Assembly (NCBI RefSeq): GCF_029433115.1
Contig: NZ_JARNTV010000026.1
Coordinates: forward strand, 1 to 54,075
DNA from: Sphingomonas sp. AOB5
Lineage (GTDB): Bacteria > Pseudomonadota > Alphaproteobacteria > Sphingomonadales > Sphingomonadaceae
Reading direction: 5' to 3'
DNA: 54,075 nucleotides
Part shown: one piece after another, positions 49,705 to 54,075 of the stretch
How the letters are laid out: each line of letters starts with the position of its first letter
Position numbering within the stretch: the first letter of the stretch is position 1
The notes under the pieces: model-generated
Told to the model about the DNA's origin: nothing
Database searches by the model: none
Seen by the model: only the letters and a program-made list of their open reading frames with translations
Translations under genes and position numbers: made by a program

Positions 49705-51045
49705 GTGCTCCAAACCACCGAAGCCGGTACTCCGCCAGCGCCCGCAACGGCCTTCCGCCCGACCAAATGGAGCGTGATCTGGCTGCTGACGCTGACCATC
49801 TTCTCGGCGCTGACCGTGGGCGGGCTGGCCGCGCCTTTGCTCGAATCGATCAAGGCGGATCTCAAACTGTCCGACTGGGATCTCGGCCTGCTCGCGGGCA
49901 TGGCGACGCTGATCCCGACCGCTGTCCTGTCGATCCCGATTGCGTGGATGGTCGATCACAGCACGCGCACGCGCCTGCTGATCGTCCTTGCCTCATGCTG
50001 GGCCGTCGGCACCATCGGGACCGCGTTCGCGACCGATTTCACCACCTTCTTCCTCGCACGGCTGATCGCCGGCATCGGCGGCGGCTGCGCCTTCCCGGTG
50101 CTGGTCTCGATCCTGGCAGATGTCTGCATGCCCGAACGGCGCGGGCGCAGCATGCTGCTGGTGTCGATCGGCGCCTGGGGCGGCGTCGCGGCGGCGTTCG
50201 CGATCGGCGGCACGCTGTTCGGCTATCTCTCGAAGAATCCGGGGTCCGGGCTGCTCGGCATGACCGCGTGGCGCGAAGTCCATCTGCTCGTCGGCATCGG
50301 CGCGGCTTTGCTCGTCCTGCCGCTGTTCATGCTCAAGGAACCACCGCGCTACGAAGTCGAGCGTGCCAGCGTGTCGATCCGCGACGCGATGCAGGCGCTG
50401 TGGCTTCGCAAGGGCTTTCTCGGCCCGCTGATGTTCGCACAGCTTACCGGTGGCCTCGCCGAGGGTGCGGCGGCGATCTGGATGGGCGCGGTGCTGGTCC
50501 GCCAATATGGCCAGTCGCCCGGCGATTTCGGCGCATGGGTCGGCCTCGTCATCCTCGGTTCGGGCATTGTCGGATCGATCATCGGCGGCTTCGCGGCGGA
50601 TGCGGGCACCAAGCTCAAGATGCGCGGCGGCATCCTGCTGCCCGCGCTGATCGCCACCGCGCTGACCATTCCGGCGGGTGCCTTTTCGATCATGCCGACG
50701 GTGACCGGTTTCGCCTGGGTGCTGTTCGCGCTGCTGACCGGCGGCACGATCATCAACCTGGTGTGCTCCGCATCGATCGCCGTGCTGATCCCGAACGAGG
50801 AGCGCGCAATCACGCTGGCGGGCATGAAGATCGTCAACACCTTCGTGGTGGCGGGCGTGGCGCCGCCGCTGATCGGCTGGATTGCCAGCTACAATAGCGG
50901 CCCGCGCGGGCTGGGCGAAGCGATCGCGGTGCTGGGCGTTGTGACCGGCTTCATCTCGCTGATCGGCTTCTGGTTCGCGATGCGTGGCGCGCCGGAGCCG
51001 GTCGCGCGCGATCCGGACGCGAAGATGATCCCGGCGATGGGTTAA
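49705..51045 (+). CDS. MFS transporter (Spinster-like)
   Basis: This 446-residue inner-membrane protein starts at a GTG 6 bases after AAAGGA. It has about twelve helices. FFLARLIAGIGGGCAFPVLVSILADVCMPERRGRSM covers helix 4 and its loop, typical of the Spinster-like MFS branch common in sphingomonads; LKEPPRYEVERASV is the central loop. It is the third gene of the lipoprotein-esterase unit and probably imports the released acid. The exact ligand is unknown. Confidence 0.86.
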   Translation: MLQTTEAGTPPAPATAFRPTKWSVIWLLTLTIFSALTVGGLAAPLLESIKADLKLSDWDLGLLAGMATLIPTAVLSIPIAWMVDHSTRTRLLIVLASCWAVGTIGTAFATDFTTFFLARLIAGIGGGCAFPVLVSILADVCMPERRGRSMLLVSIGAWGGVAAAFAIGGTLFGYLSKNPGSGLLGMTAWREVHLLVGIGAALLVLPLFMLKEPPRYEVERASVSIRDAMQALWLRKGFLGPLMFAQLTGGLAEGAAAIWMGAVLVRQYGQSPGDFGAWVGLVILGSGIVGSIIGGFAADAGTKLKMRGGILLPALIATALTIPAGAFSIMPTVTGFAWVLFALLTGGTIINLVCSASIAVLIPNEERAITLAGMKIVNTFVVAGVAPPLIGWIASYNSGPRGLGEAIAVLGVVTGFISLIGFWFAMRGAPEPVARDPDAKMIPAMG

Positions 51046-51053
51046 AAGGGGGA

Positions 51054-51082
51054 CGCGGGCCGTGCGTAAAGCGCGGCCCGCG
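51054..51082. terminator. Bidirectional terminator between MFS and thiolase
   Basis: CGCGGGCCG (51054-51062) pairs with CGGCCCGCG (51074-51082), with an inner GC/GC pair and a GTAAA loop. It lies between two converging stops (51045 and 51089). An A-run precedes it on the plus strand, giving U residues for the leftward transcript. Confidence 0.6.
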
Positions 51083-51088
51083 AACCGC

Positions 51089-52273
51089 TCAGGCGCGGCC
51101 GTACATCGTCACGACGCAGGCGCCGCCAAGGCCCAGATTATGCTGCAGGGCGAAGCGTACGCCTTCCACCTGCCGCGCATCGGCATTGCCGCGCAGCTGC
51201 TGGGTCAGCTCATAGCATTGCGCCAGACCTGTGGCGCCGAGCGGATGCCCCTTGGACAGCAGCCCGCCCGAGGGATTGGTGACATGGGTGCCGCCATAGG
51301 TGTTGCCGCCGCTGCGGATATAGGCTTCCGCGCCGCCTTCCGGACACAGGCCGAGCGCCTCGTAGCTGATCAGCTCGTTCGCGGTGAAACAGTCGTGCAG
51401 CTCGATCGCGCGGATGTCGCCGGGGCCCACGCCCGCCTGGTCATAGACCATCCGCGCCGCCTCGCGCGTCATCTCGTATCCGACGACGCTCATCATCGAA
51501 CTGCCTTCGAAGGTGGAGGCATAGTCGGTGGTCATCGCCTGACCGACGATCTCCACTCCGGCGTTAAGCCCATGTTTCGCGGCAAAGGCCGGCGAAACCA
51601 GCACCGCCGCGGCCGCGCCGCAGGTCGGCGGACAGGCCTGGAAGCGGGTGAGCGGGCCGTAGAGATGCTTCGATTCCATCACCTCGTCGAGCGTGATCGG
51701 CGCGCGGAGCAAGGCGAAGGGATTGTTCGCCGCATGCGCCCGTGCCTTGACCGAGATCATCCCGAATACTTCGTCCGGGGTGCCGTAACGCGACTGGTAA
51801 TCCAGCCCCGCCCCGCCGAATTGCTGCGCGACCAAGGGCGAGGTGTCGTCCTGCCCCAATATCGCTTCCTGCCGCGTCAGATGATGGTCGAGCGTACGCT
51901 TGCGATCGTTGAACACCGCGCCCAGCGCGCCGGGCAGCATCTGTTCGAAGCCGAAGGCCAGCGCGCAATCGATCGCCCCGCTCTCGATCGCCTGCCGCGC
52001 GAGATACAGCGCGGTGGATCCGGTCGAGCAGTTGTTGTTGACGTTGACGATGGGAATGCCGGTGCATCCCACGCGGTACAGCGCCGACTGGCCCGCCGTG
52101 CTGTCGGCATAGACATAGCCGGCATAGGCCTGCTGGATCAGCTCATACCCCACGCCCGCATCGGCCAGCGCGAGGCGGATCGCCTTTTCGGCCATCACGT
52201 CCCAATCCTCGCTCTGCCCCGGCTTGGCGAAGGGGATCATGCCCACCCCGGCGATGCGGACGCGCGCCATCAT
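51089..52273 (-). CDS. SCP-x-type thiolase / lipid-transfer protein
   Basis: This 394-residue protein starts at tandem ATGs overlapping the previous stop. The active Cys82 is in NNNCSTGSTAL, His is in IELHDCFTANEL and GHPLGATGL, and GGACVV lies near the end. These are the marks of SCP-x thiolases, which shorten branched or steroid acyl-CoAs and often need a DUF35 OB-fold partner. No DUF35 gene lies beside it. It is coupled to the alpha/beta hydrolase gene and shares a promoter that carries element B. Confidence 0.87.
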   Translation of the reverse strand: MMARVRIAGVGMIPFAKPGQSEDWDVMAEKAIRLALADAGVGYELIQQAYAGYVYADSTAGQSALYRVGCTGIPIVNVNNNCSTGSTALYLARQAIESGAIDCALAFGFEQMLPGALGAVFNDRKRTLDHHLTRQEAILGQDDTSPLVAQQFGGAGLDYQSRYGTPDEVFGMISVKARAHAANNPFALLRAPITLDEVMESKHLYGPLTRFQACPPTCGAAAAVLVSPAFAAKHGLNAGVEIVGQAMTTDYASTFEGSSMMSVVGYEMTREAARMVYDQAGVGPGDIRAIELHDCFTANELISYEALGLCPEGGAEAYIRSGGNTYGGTHVTNPSGGLLSKGHPLGATGLAQCYELTQQLRGNADARQVEGVRFALQHNLGLGGACVVTMYGRA

Positions 52274-53076
52274 TCGCCTCCCTGTCCGCGGTCGACGCCG
52301 TCGATGAAATCGAGAAAGGCGGTGGTCGATCCCGCATTGTTGGCGACAAGGTAATTATGCCCCGCGCCCTTGAACTCGACATATTTGCTGTGCGGCAGCA
52401 GCGCGTGCAGCTCCCGGCCCTTCTCGACCGGCACGGCGGTGTCCTCATCGCCATGCAGCACCAGCACCGGCATGGTGATGGTCGCCACCGCGCGTTCGCG
52501 GGTGGTGGCGTAGGCGGCGATCGCCTTGGCCTGCTCGCGCACGCCCTTCATGGTGAAACGGTCCTGCCCCAGTATCTTGATATCGTGCAGCGCCGCGTCG
52601 CGGGGGGCGTTGGTGCCGTAATTCTCGGGCTTGGTCCGCTTGAACATCGCGCGCACCAGCCAGCGCGGCAGATTGTAGATCAGCTTCTGCGCACCGGCGA
52701 AAGCGATGCCCTCGGTCTTGAGCATGGTGCAGCCGAGCGTCACCGAAAGCGTCCGTTCCGGATAGCGCATCGCGAATTCCGCTGCGATGCCGCCGCCCAT
52801 CGACACGCCATAGACATGCGCCTTGTCCACGCCCGCCGCGTCGAGCACCGCCAGCGCATCGGCGGTGAGTTGCTCGACGGTGACGCCGCTGGTCGTATCG
52901 CTCTCGCCGGTGCCGCGATTGTCGAACCAGATGGCGCGGTGCGTCTTGGTCAGTTCGGGCAGCAGCGGGTACCACATCTTGCTGCTGTAGAGATGGCCCA
53001 TGATCAGTAGGACCGGCGGCCCCTCGCCCTGCGAGTCCCAATGGATTTTCGCGCCACTGCTCTGGACGAACGGCAT
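52270..53076 (-). CDS. Alpha/beta hydrolase
   Basis: The 268-residue protein starts at MPFVQSSGAKIHWD after AGGAGAGG. It shows LLIMGHLYSSKMW (oxyanion), WFDNRGTGES, the nucleophile GVSMGGG, Asp in HGDEDTAVP and His in GAGHNYL, the compact single-domain fold of bacterial esterases and C-C hydrolases. It is cytoplasmic and is the first gene of the unit with the SCP-x thiolase. It might release an acid from an ester or CoA derivative; the substrate is not readable. Confidence 0.86.
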   Translation of the reverse strand: MPFVQSSGAKIHWDSQGEGPPVLLIMGHLYSSKMWYPLLPELTKTHRAIWFDNRGTGESDTTSGVTVEQLTADALAVLDAAGVDKAHVYGVSMGGGIAAEFAMRYPERTLSVTLGCTMLKTEGIAFAGAQKLIYNLPRWLVRAMFKRTKPENYGTNAPRDAALHDIKILGQDRFTMKGVREQAKAIAAYATTRERAVATITMPVLVLHGDEDTAVPVEKGRELHALLPHSKYVEFKGAGHNYLVANNAGSTTAFLDFIDGVDRGQGGE

Positions 53077-53143
53077 AGACTGACCTCTCCTGCGCGGCGC
53101 TTTTTGCCGCCATGCCGGAGGCACATCATGATCGGTGCACCCT

Positions 53144-53173
53144 GTCAATATTAATTGATTAATAAATAAAGAT
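53144..53173. promoter_or_regulatory. AT-rich 30-base element, copy B
   Basis: Lies 68 bases upstream of the hydrolase ATG and differs from copy A at three of 30 positions. It contains ATTAAT-TG-ATTAAT, an exact palindrome apart from its centre, and ends in TTGACA (complement of 53143-53148) for the leftward promoter. Confidence 0.55.
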
Positions 53174-53238
53174 CAGACGGTATCCGGCGGTGCGACTGCG
53201 CGCTTTACAAAGCATGCCCGCCACCGAATGATCCCCGC

Positions 53239-53652
53239 ATGTCCCTCCGCGACCTCCACCGCGAACTCGCCGAACGCGGCTTCCGCCATCTGTGGTGGGC
53301 AGAGGGCAGCGCCACACTTTCGATGCTCGATCTGGAGATACGGCGCGACGGATCCACATGGTCGGTCGCAGATACCGAACGCGGCGAGGTGATCGAGGAT
53401 CACGGAAGCTGGGCCGACGAGAGCGACGCGTGCCGCGCCTATCTGGCGCTGGTCGATACGCGATACTGGCACCTCACCGATCTGCCGGATGCGGCGGCCG
53501 CCGACGCATTGCAGCGCGCTCTGGAAGGCGCCGGAATCGCATCGCAGCGGAACGACCGGCCGGACGATGCCCGGCCCGGCAACTATATCCCGCGCCTGTT
53601 CGTCCCGGGCGACCGCTATCGCGAGGCGCGGCGGCTGGCAGGGCTGGGCTGA
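53239..53652 (+). CDS. Hypothetical protein (137 aa)
   Basis: The ATG has no strong ribosome site. The product is acidic and soluble. It begins MSLRDLHRELAERGFRHLWWAEG and has a strand-rich middle with TWSVADTERGEVIEDHG. The end includes YIPRLFVPGDRYREARRLAGLG. I recognise no family. It converges on the gene at 53657 with a four-base gap and is divergent from the hydrolase promoter. Confidence 0.6.
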   Translation: MSLRDLHRELAERGFRHLWWAEGSATLSMLDLEIRRDGSTWSVADTERGEVIEDHGSWADESDACRAYLALVDTRYWHLTDLPDAAAADALQRALEGAGIASQRNDRPDDARPGNYIPRLFVPGDRYREARRLAGLG

Positions 53653-53656
53653 CCGC

Positions 53657-54075
53657 TCAGATATTCTCGCACAGGATCGGTTCGCGCTTGAAGCCGTCCT
53701 GGAAATAGCCGGAATCGTAGCGGCCATTGGCATAGCGCTGATAATAGTCGAGCGCGACGACGAAGCATTTCCCGTCGGGCGCGCGCACGCCGAAATTGGT
53801 GCCGATCTGGCGATACTCGATCTGGTTGGTGACCTCGTGCCGCTTCACATACCAGTCGCGGCTGTAGAGCGCCTGGCGGATAAGCGTGTGGCCGGGGAAG
53901 AATTTGGGGAACTGGTCGCGAAACATCCGGTCCCATTCCGGATTGACGGTCACCGCCGCGGGCATGCGGTTCGCCGCGACCTTCGCCTGCGGATCGTAGT
54001 TGCGCTGCGCCCGCACGCGCTCGCGCGCCGCCGCCCGCGGATCGTTGGATGGCGCCGGCTGGGCCAGCGCAGGTT
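53657..54075 (-). CDS. Uncharacterised secreted protein, N-terminus outside window
   Basis: The frame stays open to the right edge. The first visible residues PALAQPAPSNDPRAAARER look like the end of a Sec signal peptide (ALAQ) and a short linker. The rest includes WDRMFRDQFPKFFPGHTLIRQALYSRDWYV and TNFGVRAPDGKCFVVALDYYQRY, ending near EPILCENI. I do not recognise the family. It is read from a promoter beyond the window. Confidence 0.65.
   Translation of the reverse strand, partial: PALAQPAPSNDPRAAARERVRAQRNYDPQAKVAANRMPAAVTVNPEWDRMFRDQFPKFFPGHTLIRQALYSRDWYVKRHEVTNQIEYRQIGTNFGVRAPDGKCFVVALDYYQRYANGRYDSGYFQDGFKREPILCENI

Noticed and set aside
1..54075. Mobile elements, CRISPR arrays, tRNA or rRNA genes
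   Set aside because: No transposase, integrase, repeat-spacer array or cloverleaf/rRNA signature was recognised while reading both strands.

Overview
The window is GC-rich, densely coded DNA with short intergenic gaps and many ATGA-type stop/start overlaps. It carries two TonB-dependent outer-membrane receptors with EIVVT TonB boxes, several short-chain dehydrogenases (SDRs), CoA enzymes and ring-cleavage enzymes. This is the style of a sphingomonad alphaproteobacterium (Sphingomonas, Sphingobium or Novosphingobium type). The assignment is by style and family content only. I see no rRNA, tRNA, CRISPR array or insertion sequence.

Layout. (1) 1-9254: a catabolic cluster with an SDR, a fumarylacetoacetate hydrolase (FAH)-fold enzyme, two VOC proteins (one a likely extradiol dioxygenase), a second SDR lacking its catalytic Tyr, a cupin, a C-C hydrolase-like alpha/beta hydrolase, an ABM-fold protein, an HxlR regulator, a third SDR, a CrtI-like flavoprotein and a 72-residue protein. 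It reads as a pathway that oxidises and opens a ring, substrate unknown. (2) 9268-12452: SDR, MFS transporter and flavin monooxygenase. (3) 12541-19889: a large autotransporter with two downstream genes of unknown function, divergent from a response regulator whose 3' end overlaps its converging sensor kinase. (4) 20029-24765: nitroreductase, DUF2200, thiolase, SDR, DUF2306 membrane protein and TetR regulator.

(5) 25023-43988 is the most coherent region: a sugar-polymer utilisation locus. A leftward series (TonB receptor, sugar MFS porter, SDR, GH29-like glycosidase, split UxaA-type dehydratase, second SDR, beta-helix protein, lactonase-type amidohydrolase) and a rightward pair (Dld-type lactate dehydrogenase and FAH-fold hydrolase) flank an IclR regulator. 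Together they supply every step of a non-phosphorylative 6-deoxyhexose route: sugar -> lactone -> aldonate -> 2-keto-3-deoxy acid -> 2,4-diketo acid -> pyruvate + lactate. L-fucose is the best-supported substrate. The dehydratase is of the UxaA family rather than the enolase-superfamily FucD, and the glycosidase has an inverted domain order. A beta-mannosidase and an HSL-type esterase lie upstream and suggest a mannose-containing, acylated substrate.

(6) 44134-53076: a second TonB receptor, an acyl-CoA synthetase, a lipoprotein plus secreted esterase, an MFS transporter, an SCP-x thiolase and an alpha/beta hydrolase. A 30-base AT-rich element, 27/30 identical, occurs upstream of the receptor and upstream of the hydrolase-thiolase pair, with a looser relative upstream of the acyl-CoA synthetase, so these units may form one regulon. 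The right edge carries two uncharacterised genes, the last one truncated by the window.
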